Shown: positions 49,377 through 59,104, numbered from the stretch's first letter. The stretch: 64,000 bases of DNA from Oleispira sp036960605 (GCA_036960605.1 JBALXI010000002.1:124001-188000); one strand, 5' to 3'. Notes: a model not told the origin generated them from the letters alone. A program made the numbers and translations.

Positions 49377-52124
49377 ATGGTGCGGATTGCCGATTCATCA
49401 CGTTCTATTTGGCTATATTTGGGGTTATTCATTGGCTACTTTGTGGTTGGCCATTTGCTCTCTAATGTTTCCTTTCAGCCACAAATAGTCCCTATCTGGT
49501 TACCCGCAGGCATTGCTCTGGTGGGATGTTACCTCTGGTGGCTTCGTTTCGTTCCTGCCGTATTCATCGCTTCGTTTGCATTCAATTTTTCTATACAAAC
49601 TTCAAACGATCCTCTGGCGTTATTGGCAGACCAAGGATTGGGTTTTTGTTTGATTGCTGCTGGCGCGAGCTTGCAGGCATTGGTGGGTAGCGCATTATTA
49701 CGGTATTGGTTAGGGCATCCTTTAAAGCAATCTTCTAATATTAAAATCCTTTATTTTATATTGATTGTGGGGATTTTGGTTAATCTGATATCGGCCAATA
49801 TCGGCGTTTTTACACTCAGTTTATTTAACCCAGAATACAACTTAGAGCATTATTGGAATAACTTATTGTATTGGTGGTTGGGAGATTCGCTGGGGGTATT
49901 ATTGATCACCCCCTTCATTTTGAGCTTAATCAGTATTGATGTCTTAGATAACACACAGAAGCGTTCACGCTTGCTCATTTTATTCTCCTCTGGCTTTCTA
50001 TTTTTGTCGGTATTAGTACTCACTGGATTCTTCATCAATTTTTCAAATGATAATGTCAACGAGTCGACGGCAAGAGAAGTGAAAAGTATTGAAAACGGGC
50101 TTTATCGTGAGTTGAATAACAATATGGCCCAGCTACAAAATTTGGCCAGTTATATACAAAGTTCTCCTCAGCTTGAACGCAATGATTTCATTGGTTTTGT
50201 TAATAAATTAATCGACACTCAGCCAACAATTGCTGCGATGTCATGGAACCCCCTGATTCTTCAAACTGACAAGTTGAAGCATCAGATGGAACTGGAGATG
50301 ATCTATGGTAAGGACGTCGCTATTAGAGGCACGCCATTATTATCGAACGATCCTATTGTTTATATTCGATTAATTTCCCCGGAAGAAACGAATAAGAAAG
50401 CGATAGGGTTTAATGTTTTCTCCAATGAAAATAGAAAGAATACGTTAGTAGATGCTGAATTAAGCTTTCAGCCTAAAGCAACGCCGATTATTCAGCTGGT
50501 TCAATCCAAATCAAAAAAGCCTGCCTATCTAATGTTTTTTCCTGTGTTTAAGGGGAATAAAGAGCTCAGAGGATTTGCTACCGGTGTTTTCTTAGCTGAG
50601 GATATGCTTCTTAAAACCTTAGGCATAAATGGTCGTGATAATTTCGATTATGAATTATATGAAGCGGGAAAAGAAAATTGGTTCTCTTCTAATCATAATG
50701 GGAACATGTTGAGAAATGACAGCGAGGCTGAAAAATTAGAATTTAACCTTACGGGGCAAATCTGGAGTTTATATTTAAAAGCAAATAAAGAGTACGTACT
50801 GCATCAGCAGAGTTATTCATACTTGCTATTGTTTTCGTTAGAATTTGTCATTGTGGCCTTTATAATGCTTCTCATATTAATGATGAATAGTCGCCAATTA
50901 GAATTGAATTTTTTAGTCACTGAAAAAACACAGTCCTTAAAGCGAGCAGTAGAAGAGGCAAATGATGCGAATACGGCGAAGAGTCGATTCTTGGCAAATA
51001 TGAGTCATGAAATTCGCACGCCGATGAATGCTGTGATTGGATTTTCATCGCTAGCAAGGCAGAGTAGTGATATTGGTGTGATTCAAGATTATTTAGAAAA
51101 GATAGAGGTATCATCAGACTTATTACTGAATATAGTCAATGATATTTTAGATATATCGAAAATAGAAGCCGATAAGTTGGAGCTGTTTCACGAAGTTTTT
51201 GATATGAATATAAGTTGCCAAAGAATTAATAGCTTATTTAAAACTCAGGCTGAAGGAAAGGGTTTACTTTGGACGCTTAAAAATAATATTCCAAAATCAT
51301 TGTACTTTAGCGGCGACCAAGTTCGTTTTGAGCAAGTACTTGTCAATTTATGCAGTAATGCACTCAAATTTACTAAGCAAGGAAGTATCTCAGTTATCAT
51401 TGATGTCGACGTAATTGATGATGATAAAAATCATATTACAGTGCGGGTTAAAGACAGTGGTATTGGCATTCGTGAAGTAGATCAAAAAAAGTTGTTTACT
51501 GCTTTTACTCAAGCTGATGATTCAACTTCAAGAAATTTTGGCGGTACTGGATTAGGGCTGGCATTATCAAAAGAATTAAGCCAGTTGATGCAAGGCGATA
51601 TTATGATAAATAGCGAAAAGGGAAAGGGGGCAGAGTTTATATTTGAATGTGAAATGGAAACCTCACCCGAAACTCCATCTCAAACGGATGCTGAAATATT
51701 ACAACAGGTCCTCTTGAAGAAAGAAAAGAAGGAGTCAGTGGCATTAACAGGAAAAATAGAGGTTAAAGATTTACGTATACTCGTTGCGGAAGATAACGAA
51801 ATTAATCAATTGGTGATTGACGCGATACTTAAGAATTTCGGTACTACTCCGGTGATTGTTAATAATGGTTTAGAGGCGGTTGCACGGGTTCAACAGGAAG
51901 AATTCGATGTGATATTAATGGATTGTCAGATGCCGGTATTAGATGGTTATCAAGCCACTGAACAAATTCGAAAATTTGATGAATTTAAAACACTCCCTAT
52001 TTTTGCTTTAACCGCAGACGTGACGGAAGAGAGTAAACGAAAGGCAATAGAAGTTGGTTTTACCGACCATTTAACGAAACCTATTGTTGTTGGAACATTA
52101 TTTAAAAAACTAGAAGAGATTTAG
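49377..52124 (+). CDS. MASE1-CHASE hybrid sensor histidine kinase with receiver
   Basis: 915 residues in this order: an N-terminal MASE1-type membrane region with about eight helices (to ~220), a periplasmic CHASE-like domain (~230-465), a last helix with coiled segment, the histidine kinase domain (MSHEIRTPMNAVIGF, H544), the HATPase domain (NALKFTKQG; GTGLGLALSKEL), and a C-terminal receiver (LRILVAEDNEINQ; phospho-acceptor D849 in LMDCQMPV). No Hpt domain is fused, and no response regulator is beside it, so the output partner is elsewhere. The input is unknown. Confidence 0.92.
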   Translation: MVRIADSSRSIWLYLGLFIGYFVVGHLLSNVSFQPQIVPIWLPAGIALVGCYLWWLRFVPAVFIASFAFNFSIQTSNDPLALLADQGLGFCLIAAGASLQALVGSALLRYWLGHPLKQSSNIKILYFILIVGILVNLISANIGVFTLSLFNPEYNLEHYWNNLLYWWLGDSLGVLLITPFILSLISIDVLDNTQKRSRLLILFSSGFLFLSVLVLTGFFINFSNDNVNESTAREVKSIENGLYRELNNNMAQLQNLASYIQSSPQLERNDFIGFVNKLIDTQPTIAAMSWNPLILQTDKLKHQMELEMIYGKDVAIRGTPLLSNDPIVYIRLISPEETNKKAIGFNVFSNENRKNTLVDAELSFQPKATPIIQLVQSKSKKPAYLMFFPVFKGNKELRGFATGVFLAEDMLLKTLGINGRDNFDYELYEAGKENWFSSNHNGNMLRNDSEAEKLEFNLTGQIWSLYLKANKEYVLHQQSYSYLLLFSLEFVIVAFIMLLILMMNSRQLELNFLVTEKTQSLKRAVEEANDANTAKSRFLANMSHEIRTPMNAVIGFSSLARQSSDIGVIQDYLEKIEVSSDLLLNIVNDILDISKIEADKLELFHEVFDMNISCQRINSLFKTQAEGKGLLWTLKNNIPKSLYFSGDQVRFEQVLVNLCSNALKFTKQGSISVIIDVDVIDDDKNHITVRVKDSGIGIREVDQKKLFTAFTQADDSTSRNFGGTGLGLALSKELSQLMQGDIMINSEKGKGAEFIFECEMETSPETPSQTDAEILQQVLLKKEKKESVALTGKIEVKDLRILVAEDNEINQLVIDAILKNFGTTPVIVNNGLEAVARVQQEEFDVILMDCQMPVLDGYQATEQIRKFDEFKTLPIFALTADVTEESKRKAIEVGFTDHLTKPIVVGTLFKKLEEI

Positions 52125-52137
52125 TCTTCTAGTTTTT
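52105..52137 (+). terminator. Terminator overlapping the 3' end of the hybrid kinase gene
   Basis: AAAAACTAGAAGA pairs with TCTTCTAGTTTTT (13 bp). The upstream arm covers the last codons and the stop codon lies in the loop, so transcription ends right at the gene end. Confidence 0.8.
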
Positions 52138-52154
52138 AGTCTTCAATTCTATTG

Positions 52155-53903
52155 TTAAGCCGCAAGCATAGTGGCTTGTAAATAACCGTTGACTCCTGCC
52201 AAAACGCTGTTAATAGTCGCGGTCATAATGTCTTGGTGCTGGCTAATACCAATATACTTTTTGCCATTAATTTTAACTTGTACAAACGCCATCGCTTGGG
52301 CATTAGTGCCTTTACTTAAGGCTATTTGATCAAAGTGTTGCACTTGAAAGTCAATGCCCAGCGCTTTATGTAAGCCATCACTCAATGCGGAAAGAACCCC
52401 TTTACCTTGGCCGTGAATCGTCTGAGTCTCTCCGTGTAAGCTGCCATCACAAATACTTGCTTGAATGGATTCTTGCTCGCCCTGCTTATGCATTTCATAG
52501 CCTAATACTTGGTATTGCTGATTATAGTTTTGATTTACTTGTACAAATTGCTGCTGAAAAATTTTATGAATGGTTGCATTATCCACTTCACAGCTGTGCT
52601 TTACGCTGTATTCCTGAACCGACTTGCTTAATTCTATTTGCATCCAACGAGGCAAGTTAATGCCAAATTCAGATTCCATAATATACGCCACACCGCCTTT
52701 TCCTGACTGGCTATTCACTCGAATAACCGACTGGTAGTCACGGCCTAAATCTCTAGGATCAATCGGTAAATAGGCAACATCCCATTGGCTTTGTGTATTG
52801 TGCGCTGCTGCTTCGGTATCAGTCGCTTCTTGAAGGGTTAAGCATTTTTTAATGGCATCTTGGTGGCTACCTGAGAACGCTGTATAAACCAACTCACCAA
52901 ACCAGGGATGGCGTGGGTGCGTTTTAATTTTCGTACATGCTTCGACAGTGGCGACAATTTCATCGGCAATGGATAAGTCAATTTCTGGATCGATACCTTG
53001 GCTGTACAAATTCATCGCCATGGTTATTAAATCCATGTTGCCGGTGCGCTCGCCATTACCCATCAAGGTACCTTCAATGCGATCAGCACCTGCCAAAATC
53101 GCCATTTCTGCGGCGGCGACTGCACAGCCTCGATCGTTATGGGTATGAATTGAGATTATGATGTTATTACGCTGGTTTACACCCTTACAGAACGTCTCAA
53201 CCTGATCGGCAAAGACATTTGGTCCCGCGCACTCAACGGTCGCTGGCAAGTTGATAATGATCTTGTTATCAGAGCTTGGCTGCCACACACCAATCACTGC
53301 ATTGCAGACTTCAATGGCGAAATCAGTTTCTGTGCTGGAAAAACTTTCCGGTGAATATTCAAACATCCAATCGGTCATAGGATATTTCTTGGCTTCACTT
53401 TGTACTTTCTTGGCACCTTGAACGGCAATATCGATAATGCCTTGCTTGTCTAAGCCAAACACCTTCTCGCGCTGTACCGGAGAGGTCGAGTTATACACAT
53501 GAACAATGGCGCGTGCGGCACCTTCTAACGATTGGTAAGTCCGCTCGATTAACTTATCGCGGGCCTGGGTTAATACTTGAATGGTGACATCTTCAGGAAT
53601 CTGATTTTCTTCAATCAACCAGCGTACAAAGTCAAAATCAGGCTGGGAGGCCGATGGAAAACCTACCTCTATGTGTTTGAAGCCCATCTTCACCATTAAA
53701 TGCCACATCTGCTGTTTTTGCGCCACGGACATAGGTTCAATCAAGGCTTGATTGCCATCACGAAGATCAACTGCACACCACTGCGGAGCCTGAGTAATGG
53801 CATTGTTAGGCCATTGGCGATTTTCCATTTTCAAGGCGGGAACACTTTGCTGGAAAGGCTGATATTTTTTGTGGTCGAAACGACGTGTCTGAACTTGGCT
53901 CAT
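52155..53903 (-). CDS. leuA: 2-isopropylmalate synthase LeuA
   Basis: LeuA makes 2-isopropylmalate from acetyl-CoA and 2-oxoisovalerate, the first step of leucine synthesis. The 582-residue length is that of the longer LeuA type. The metal-binding HTHNDRGCAVA is visible, as are the substrate residues in WCAVDLRDGNQALIEPM. The C-terminal leucine-binding regulatory domain covers about residues 440-580, so feedback control by leucine is likely. It has no other leu genes beside it. Confidence 0.95.
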   Translation of the reverse strand: MSQVQTRRFDHKKYQPFQQSVPALKMENRQWPNNAITQAPQWCAVDLRDGNQALIEPMSVAQKQQMWHLMVKMGFKHIEVGFPSASQPDFDFVRWLIEENQIPEDVTIQVLTQARDKLIERTYQSLEGAARAIVHVYNSTSPVQREKVFGLDKQGIIDIAVQGAKKVQSEAKKYPMTDWMFEYSPESFSSTETDFAIEVCNAVIGVWQPSSDNKIIINLPATVECAGPNVFADQVETFCKGVNQRNNIIISIHTHNDRGCAVAAAEMAILAGADRIEGTLMGNGERTGNMDLITMAMNLYSQGIDPEIDLSIADEIVATVEACTKIKTHPRHPWFGELVYTAFSGSHQDAIKKCLTLQEATDTEAAAHNTQSQWDVAYLPIDPRDLGRDYQSVIRVNSQSGKGGVAYIMESEFGINLPRWMQIELSKSVQEYSVKHSCEVDNATIHKIFQQQFVQVNQNYNQQYQVLGYEMHKQGEQESIQASICDGSLHGETQTIHGQGKGVLSALSDGLHKALGIDFQVQHFDQIALSKGTNAQAMAFVQVKINGKKYIGISQHQDIMTATINSVLAGVNGYLQATMLAA

Positions 53904-54077
53904 CTGGGCACCTAAACTTCGTGAAGAAGTGATAAAAAGGATTAACTAATTGATGAGGTAACTATAAATGCAAAGATGGGGCGAATGGTGGCAAGTTATC
54001 GTTTAAAAGTGATTGTTTTAGCAATACTTATCGTGTTTTTGCTTATGATTAGGTTATATATTGCTGTGTGTCTAGAA

Positions 54078-54098
54078 GGGGCATCGGTTGATGCCCTA
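54078..54098 (-). terminator. Hairpin between the GMC oxidoreductase and leuA genes
   Basis: GGGGCATC and GATGCCC form a 7-bp stem around a 4-base loop, close after the GMC stop on the minus strand. The T tract behind is short, so termination may be incomplete. Confidence 0.6.
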
Positions 54099-54104
54099 AA
54101 GTCC

Positions 54105-55724
54105 CTAATTAGAGCAATTATCTGCCAATATCATATCGGCCGCTTTGGCAGCGATCATAATCGTGGGTGAGTTGGTATTGCCACCCACTAGAGTCGGCAT
54201 GATCGACGCATCAACTACGCGTAGACCGGTGATGCCATGGACTTGTAAACGGTCATTAACTACTGCGTCTTTATCATTGCCCATTTTACAGGTGCCGACG
54301 GGGTGATAAACATGGTTGGCTTTTTCGCGCACAAACTCTTCAATTTCTTGATCGCTGGGGTTTTTCTGATGGGGGAAGATCGATTTACCACGGCCGTCAT
54401 CAAACGCTTGTTGAGAAAAAATATTCAAATTAATTTTCACAGCATCGACCATCGCGGCTAAATCATCAGGGTGGCTGAGCATGTTAAGTTCTATCTTAGG
54501 GTCTTGTAGGAAATCACTATTATGTAGGCTCACGCGGCCGCGACTTTTAGGACGTAACAAGCAGTTATGTAATGAATAGCCGTAGGTTAGCAGTGTTGAT
54601 TTTTTGCGCCCATGATCCTCCATCACCAGCGGAATGAACTGCAGTTGCATATCGGGGTCTTTCAATTCGGGTTTGGATTTTATAAAACCACCCGTTTCTA
54701 CGATAGAGGTAGTCAGGAAGCCCTTACGTTGATTCATGTAGAGAGCAATCTCTTTCAACATCTTCGCCATACCGACAGGGCGTAACGCGACGCTATTGGC
54801 TTTTTTACTTTCGTTAACGGTAATAATATCGATGTGTTCTTGCAGGTTGGAACCGACGCCTGCGAGGGGATGCTTAACAGGAATTTGGTGCTGCTTTAAT
54901 TCTTCTTCAGGACCAATGCCCGACAACATTAATAACTGCGGAGAGCAAAAAGTACCGGCGGAAAGAATGACTTCTTTACTCGCGGTTAAAGTATGCGATT
55001 CACCTCTCTGCTGATACTCGATACCTTGTGCTTGTTTGTTTTCTAGCAGAATACGCGCAACTCGGGCTTCGGTGATAATGGTTAAGTTATGGCGCTGACT
55101 AATTGGGTGTAAAAAGGCACGTGCCGCGCTGCAGCGTTCACCATTAATTTGGGTCACTTGGTAATAACCAATGCCTTCTTGCTGAGCGCCGTTGAAATCG
55201 TTGTTATCTTGATAACCTGCCTGACGACATGCTGCCAGTAAGGTTTCTCCTAAAGGATGATTTGAACGGCCTTCGGCAACGTTTAATTCACCTTCCGTAC
55301 CGTGAAAATCGCTGGCGCCGCGTTCTTGATGCTGGGTCGATTTGAAATAGGGCAAAATATCGTTATAGCCCCAACCTTTATTTCCTAGGCTGGCCCATTG
55401 ATCGTAATCGCTCGGAGTTCCACGGGTATACAGCATCGCGTTGACGGCGCTACTGCCGCCCAGCACTTTACCGCGCGGGCAATAGATAGTGCGACCATGT
55501 TGGCTAGGTTCAGGCTGAGAGTTAAACATCCAATTGTATTTTTTACTGTCCATCAGGCCAATAATGCCGATGGGGATAGAAACGAGAGGGGTTTTGTCGC
55601 TGGGACCGGTTTCTAATAAACAAACACGGTTTTTGGAATCTGCAGAGAGACGGTTAGCGAGTACACAACCCGCTGAACCGCCGCCTATAATGATGTAATC
55701 GAATTCAGTATTTATAGTCGACAT
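54105..55724 (-). CDS. GMC-family FAD-dependent alcohol/choline dehydrogenase
   Basis: 539 residues with the FAD-binding IIIGGGSAGCVLANRL at the N-terminus, the two GMC signatures (PRGKVLGGSSAVNAMLYTRG and SAGTFCSPQLLMLSGIGP), and the catalytic region HVYHPVGTCKMG near the C-terminus followed by PTLVGGNTNSPTIMIAAKAAD. It is in the group of AlkJ and BetA. Which alcohol it oxidises cannot be decided from sequence; with fadE, the acyl-CoA ligase and the desaturase, a role in fatty alcohol oxidation is plausible (inference). Confidence 0.9.
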   Translation of the reverse strand: MSTINTEFDYIIIGGGSAGCVLANRLSADSKNRVCLLETGPSDKTPLVSIPIGIIGLMDSKKYNWMFNSQPEPSQHGRTIYCPRGKVLGGSSAVNAMLYTRGTPSDYDQWASLGNKGWGYNDILPYFKSTQHQERGASDFHGTEGELNVAEGRSNHPLGETLLAACRQAGYQDNNDFNGAQQEGIGYYQVTQINGERCSAARAFLHPISQRHNLTIITEARVARILLENKQAQGIEYQQRGESHTLTASKEVILSAGTFCSPQLLMLSGIGPEEELKQHQIPVKHPLAGVGSNLQEHIDIITVNESKKANSVALRPVGMAKMLKEIALYMNQRKGFLTTSIVETGGFIKSKPELKDPDMQLQFIPLVMEDHGRKKSTLLTYGYSLHNCLLRPKSRGRVSLHNSDFLQDPKIELNMLSHPDDLAAMVDAVKINLNIFSQQAFDDGRGKSIFPHQKNPSDQEIEEFVREKANHVYHPVGTCKMGNDKDAVVNDRLQVHGITGLRVVDASIMPTLVGGNTNSPTIMIAAKAADMILADNCSN

Positions 55725-55833
55725 GCCCAGTTCTCTTTTTATAATATTTTGACTGCGAACAGTCTAAACAGGTTTAAAAAGAAAAACTGGTCTAATTAGG
55801 ACGAATAACATGTCTTTTTCGGCACAAAAATTC

Positions 55834-57018
55834 TTAGGATGCCGAAGGTGTGGGCTCCATTTTCACTTCACCATAAAGAACGTCATATTGCTCAACACTT
55901 ATGATCTTACTGGTATGGTTATCCCAAATGATAAATTTAAACGCATTAGGAATCTCACTCAGTTTAATGCGTCTCACACGATCAAATAAGTGCTTATACT
56001 GTTTATGGCATTTCACTAAATTGTAATTTGGAATACGCGCAGAAAGGTGATGAATGTGGTGGTAAGCAATATCGGCGGTAAACCAATTCAAAAATTTAGG
56101 CAGCTTTAAGAAGCTGGTACCATCTAGTGCGGCCACAAAATAATCCCAGTCTTCATCACTCGCCGCGTAAGACTCTTCAAAGTTATGCTGTACTGTAAAT
56201 AGCACGATGCCGATCGCGCCTGCTAAAGACAGTGCAACTACGTAGATCGCAAAAAATTCGACTGCGCCAAAATAGCTAGCGGCCAATACCCATGCGGTTA
56301 ATAGCACTAGGTTATTAGCCGTCATGTGGCGATATTCTTGCCAAGTATTCCAATAATTCGTTTTAAACTCTTCATTAGAATCTGCACTGGAATCAGCATT
56401 GTTCTCGCTGGCAGGTTTAGACAGCTTATTGAGTTTTTGCTTAAGGAAGAACAAGGCAAATTGAAGGCTGCCTTTCATCCAGGTGAATCTTGGATTGAAA
56501 ATGAAGTACAAAAAACCTGCCATCGGCGCGAGTCTTAGGTTGCGCTGGTTAGCGTAAGACTTTTTCCCTTTTTCATTGAGTTCGGTATATTGATCAACCG
56601 ATAGGACCGCCAAAGGGCCGCGATATTTGTTCCAGTTACCATTGGTAGAATGGTGATAATCGTGGTGCTTCGACCATACGTATTGTGGCACGCCACAGAG
56701 CACGCCAAAGATAAAGCCAGCGATCTTATTCTCGCGCGGATTTACATATAAACAGTTGTGGCCACAATCATGCAGCATTACAAAGACGCGGATAATAAAT
56801 AGCGTGAGTAATAAGGTCAGCCCAGCGGACAGCCAATAAGAGATCTTTAAGCTTTCAATCGCGGCATAAAATAAGACGAAATACGGCAATATGGTCGTTA
56901 AGGTCTGGATGAAAGCCTTAATATTATTACGCACTGCATATTCTGCAATAAGCGCATTTTTCTCGGCTTTTAACGTACTGCTGGCAATTTTTGCCGCATT
57001 ATTGGGAGTTGCTGTCAT
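55834..57018 (-). CDS. Membrane fatty acid desaturase
   Basis: The three histidine boxes of membrane-bound diiron desaturases are complete: HDCGHN, HHDYHH and HHIHHLS. Four hydrophobic stretches frame them. The start at 57018 gives 394 residues and avoids an unlikely 35-residue extension, although the ribosome site is weak. It probably introduces double bonds into membrane lipid acyl chains at low temperature. It diverges from an Lrp-family gene, which may control it. Confidence 0.88.
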   Translation of the reverse strand: MTATPNNAAKIASSTLKAEKNALIAEYAVRNNIKAFIQTLTTILPYFVLFYAAIESLKISYWLSAGLTLLLTLFIIRVFVMLHDCGHNCLYVNPRENKIAGFIFGVLCGVPQYVWSKHHDYHHSTNGNWNKYRGPLAVLSVDQYTELNEKGKKSYANQRNLRLAPMAGFLYFIFNPRFTWMKGSLQFALFFLKQKLNKLSKPASENNADSSADSNEEFKTNYWNTWQEYRHMTANNLVLLTAWVLAASYFGAVEFFAIYVVALSLAGAIGIVLFTVQHNFEESYAASDEDWDYFVAALDGTSFLKLPKFLNWFTADIAYHHIHHLSARIPNYNLVKCHKQYKHLFDRVRRIKLSEIPNAFKFIIWDNHTSKIISVEQYDVLYGEVKMEPTPSAS

Positions 57019-57280
57019 TATTCTTATTTCAAACTCAGGTAGCAGTAAACGGGCGTAGTATTGCAGTAATGCAATAGTCTGTAAAATTGTAGGGCTAAAA
57101 TTTTCTATATCTAGACAAATCAATAGTATCCATTTTATTCAGTTTATTCGTTGAAGTATGCCCGCTTATAAGTGAAATTAGCGACAATGTCGGCAAATCT
57201 CTCCCTACGGATACTGCCTTGTTGCTTAAACATTAAACTAATAAAAGTACTGATTTGTTGTTGTTTCTTAGTAGTAATCT

Positions 57281-57301
57281 CTAATTTGTGTGCATAATTA
57301 G
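57281..57301 (+). promoter_or_regulatory. Dyad overlapping the extended -10 of the Lrp-family gene
   Basis: CTAATT and AATTAG form a 6-9-6 inverted repeat. Inside it is TGCATAAT (57291-57298), an extended -10 box about 30 bases before the ATG at 57328. It could be an autoregulatory Lrp-type site. The gap 57019-57327 holds no gene. Confidence 0.5.
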
Positions 57302-57327
57302 GCATATATCGTTATTGGGTAAGAGTT

Positions 57328-57813
57328 ATGAGCAATTCATCGCTAAAAATCACATTGGATCGAACAGATCGACGCATTCTTGATGAGCTGCAAAAAGATG
57401 GGGCAATTTCAAATCTTGATCTAGCGGATAAAGTGGGGCTTTCTCCTTCCCCCTGTTCACGCCGAGTTAAAGCGTTACAAGAGTCAGGTATTATTCAAAA
57501 AACCGTGGCGGTATTGGATCCAAAAGCATTCGGCCTAGATTTAATGGCGATGATTTCTATTAGCATGGATCGCCATACGCCCGAACGTTTTGAAAATTTT
57601 GAAGCCATTGTCGCTGGGTATTCAGAGGTCTTAGAGTGCTACATTATTACCGGTTCTAATGCTGATTATCTATTGAAAGTCGTGGTTAAGGATATGGAAG
57701 GTTATCATCAATTTTTGCTGGGTAAATTAACGCGTATCGAGGGTGTGAGCGGTGTGCATTCTAGCTTTGTGATGCGTAAAGTGGTCGATTCTACACGCTT
57801 ACCGATGAATTAA
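57328..57813 (+). CDS. Lrp/AsnC family transcriptional regulator
   Basis: 161 residues: an N-terminal winged helix-turn-helix (DRTDRRILDELQKDGAISNLDLADKVGLSPSPCSRRVKAL) and a C-terminal ligand-binding RAM domain (ECYIITGSNADYLLKVVVKDMEGYHQFL). It resembles the Lrp paralogues that regulate one neighbouring gene. The divergent desaturase is the obvious candidate target, but this is inference from position. Confidence 0.9.
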   Translation: MSNSSLKITLDRTDRRILDELQKDGAISNLDLADKVGLSPSPCSRRVKALQESGIIQKTVAVLDPKAFGLDLMAMISISMDRHTPERFENFEAIVAGYSEVLECYIITGSNADYLLKVVVKDMEGYHQFLLGKLTRIEGVSGVHSSFVMRKVVDSTRLPMN

Positions 57814-57933
57814 TGTATGCCGGGTAACGAACATTTCAGCCTTTAGTATGAAGGCCATTAATCTATATCAATAGCGGGTGTGAGTTTAGCTCTATTGGCC
57901 TATCACGACCTATTATCAGAGCGATAATGTCGG

Positions 57934-57951
57934 CTACAGTCCGTACTGTAG
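57934..57951. other. Perfect 7-bp inverted repeat
   Basis: CTACAGT-CCGT-ACTGTAG lies between the Lrp gene and the terminator at 58024. It may be an operator or part of a structured RNA. Confidence 0.45.
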
Positions 57952-58023
57952 TTCCGGTGCTTAATTAAGTTGTCTAAGCTCTGGCCCTAGCTAGATTATG
58001 CATAGGTCTTTCGAGACATTTAA

Positions 58024-58054
58024 CCGTTGTGGCTTTCGTCATAGCGGTTTTTTT
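58024..58054 (+). terminator. Rho-independent terminator with no gene directly upstream
   Basis: CCGTTGTG pairs with CATAGCGG (two G-T pairs) around an 8-base loop and is followed by T7. It stands about 210 bases after the lrp stop and 95 bases before the next gene, so it may end the lrp message or a small RNA. Confidence 0.75.
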
Positions 58055-58148
58055 ATGCTTGGAATCCAGGCTGAGTTTGAAAGTTAGGTCGAATGAATTA
58101 AAATAAGCGCCAACGACCCTTTTACATGTTTGGAAAGTACTTTTAGCT

Positions 58149-58763
58149 ATGAATTTAAATGACGCCTTGGCTTTAATCGCCAGTTTCAGCAAAAAAAGCA
58201 CTGATGTATTTTCTGCCGGTGATAACTCGCTGGTCGATGGTAAGCCTGTCTCTTCGTCTTTTATCGAAGGTAGTCGTACAGGTTTACCGCTTGAGTTGAT
58301 TAAATATATTGATTCGATTTGTCCAGCAGAAGGCCTGTCTCTGGAAGGTGTTGGCCATCCGGTAGAACTTCTTAAGTGTTCGGATCTGGCTTGGCAGCCG
58401 CCGATGTATTCGCAGTTAACCGGTGAACTTGCTAAGTGGCAAGATGATTGGTTCTTAATTGCCCATGAAGGCGGTGATCCGATTATCGTGAAAACGTCTG
58501 AGCAGGGTGAAAATAGCCCAGTATATAGTGCGATACAGGGGATGGGAGTTTGGAATTTTGCGCCAATAGCCGATTCTATTGGTCAGTTTTTAGTGTGTAT
58601 CTGTGCGATACAGCATGCGTTGAACTTTCCGGGATTAAGTCAGCCTTTGGATGAAGACTTTAATTTAGCTCCGGCGGCGGCGAACTGGTTATTTCCACTG
58701 CTACGCCAGCATGCTGGAGCCCACTACGATGAGTGGGCATCTGTCTTCGAGAACTACTTATAA
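58149..58763 (+). CDS. SUKH-superfamily (SMI1/KNR4-like) protein
   Basis: 204 residues with a SUKH-like fold: PLELIKYIDSICPAEGLSLEGVGHPVELL, the WQDDWFLIAHEGGDPIIVKTSEQG core and GVWNFAPIADSIGQFL. SUKH proteins often act as immunity proteins for polymorphic toxins, but many stand alone with unknown roles. No toxin gene is near. It is cytoplasmic. Confidence 0.72.
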   Translation: MNLNDALALIASFSKKSTDVFSAGDNSLVDGKPVSSSFIEGSRTGLPLELIKYIDSICPAEGLSLEGVGHPVELLKCSDLAWQPPMYSQLTGELAKWQDDWFLIAHEGGDPIIVKTSEQGENSPVYSAIQGMGVWNFAPIADSIGQFLVCICAIQHALNFPGLSQPLDEDFNLAPAAANWLFPLLRQHAGAHYDEWASVFENYL

Positions 58764-58768
58764 CAAGG

Positions 58769-59104
58769 CTATTTAGCGCAGCACTTCTTATATTTCTTAC
58801 CACTGCCGCATGAACAAGGTTCGTTGCGGTTAGGGGTTTTATCCAATACCACTGTAGTGGGTTTGTTGGTGACGACATCAAGCTCGCTGATGTTTTCTTC
58901 ACCGTCTGCATCTAGCGTGATGTTGGCAAAAATCTCTAGCGCTTTTAACTGCTCTTCAATCTCAGCTTTTCTGGCTTCGCTGGTTACAGTAATCGCAATG
59001 GGATGTTTTTTAGAGCCATGCTTAGTGCTTGGGTCTGTATTGTAGTTGTAAGTACTGTAATCTGAAGGAAGCACTATGCGTCCTTTGAAAAAGAATTTAG
59101 ACAT
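58769..59104 (-). CDS. SEC-C motif protein (PBPRA1643-type)
   Basis: 111 residues with a C-terminal zinc-binding SEC-C motif NRNEPCSCGSGKKYKKCCAK, preceded by an N-terminal domain of the PBPRA1643 family. The motif is shared with SecA and many small proteins and should bind one zinc. Start 59104 is preferred because the longer form begins inside the gap to the divergent gene. Convergent with the SUKH gene. Confidence 0.88.
   Translation of the reverse strand: MSKFFFKGRIVLPSDYSTYNYNTDPSTKHGSKKHPIAITVTSEARKAEIEEQLKALEIFANITLDADGEENISELDVVTNKPTTVVLDKTPNRNEPCSCGSGKKYKKCCAK

Noticed and set aside
53976..54170. Possible small membrane protein upstream of leuA
   Set aside because: It overlaps the end of the GMC gene and the hairpin at 54078; no ribosome site. 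I also looked here on the minus strand for a leucine leader peptide and saw none.
58149..59104. Toxin-immunity pair (SUKH plus SEC-C protein)
   Set aside because: The two genes are convergent, and neither has toxin features; no polymorphic toxin is nearby.
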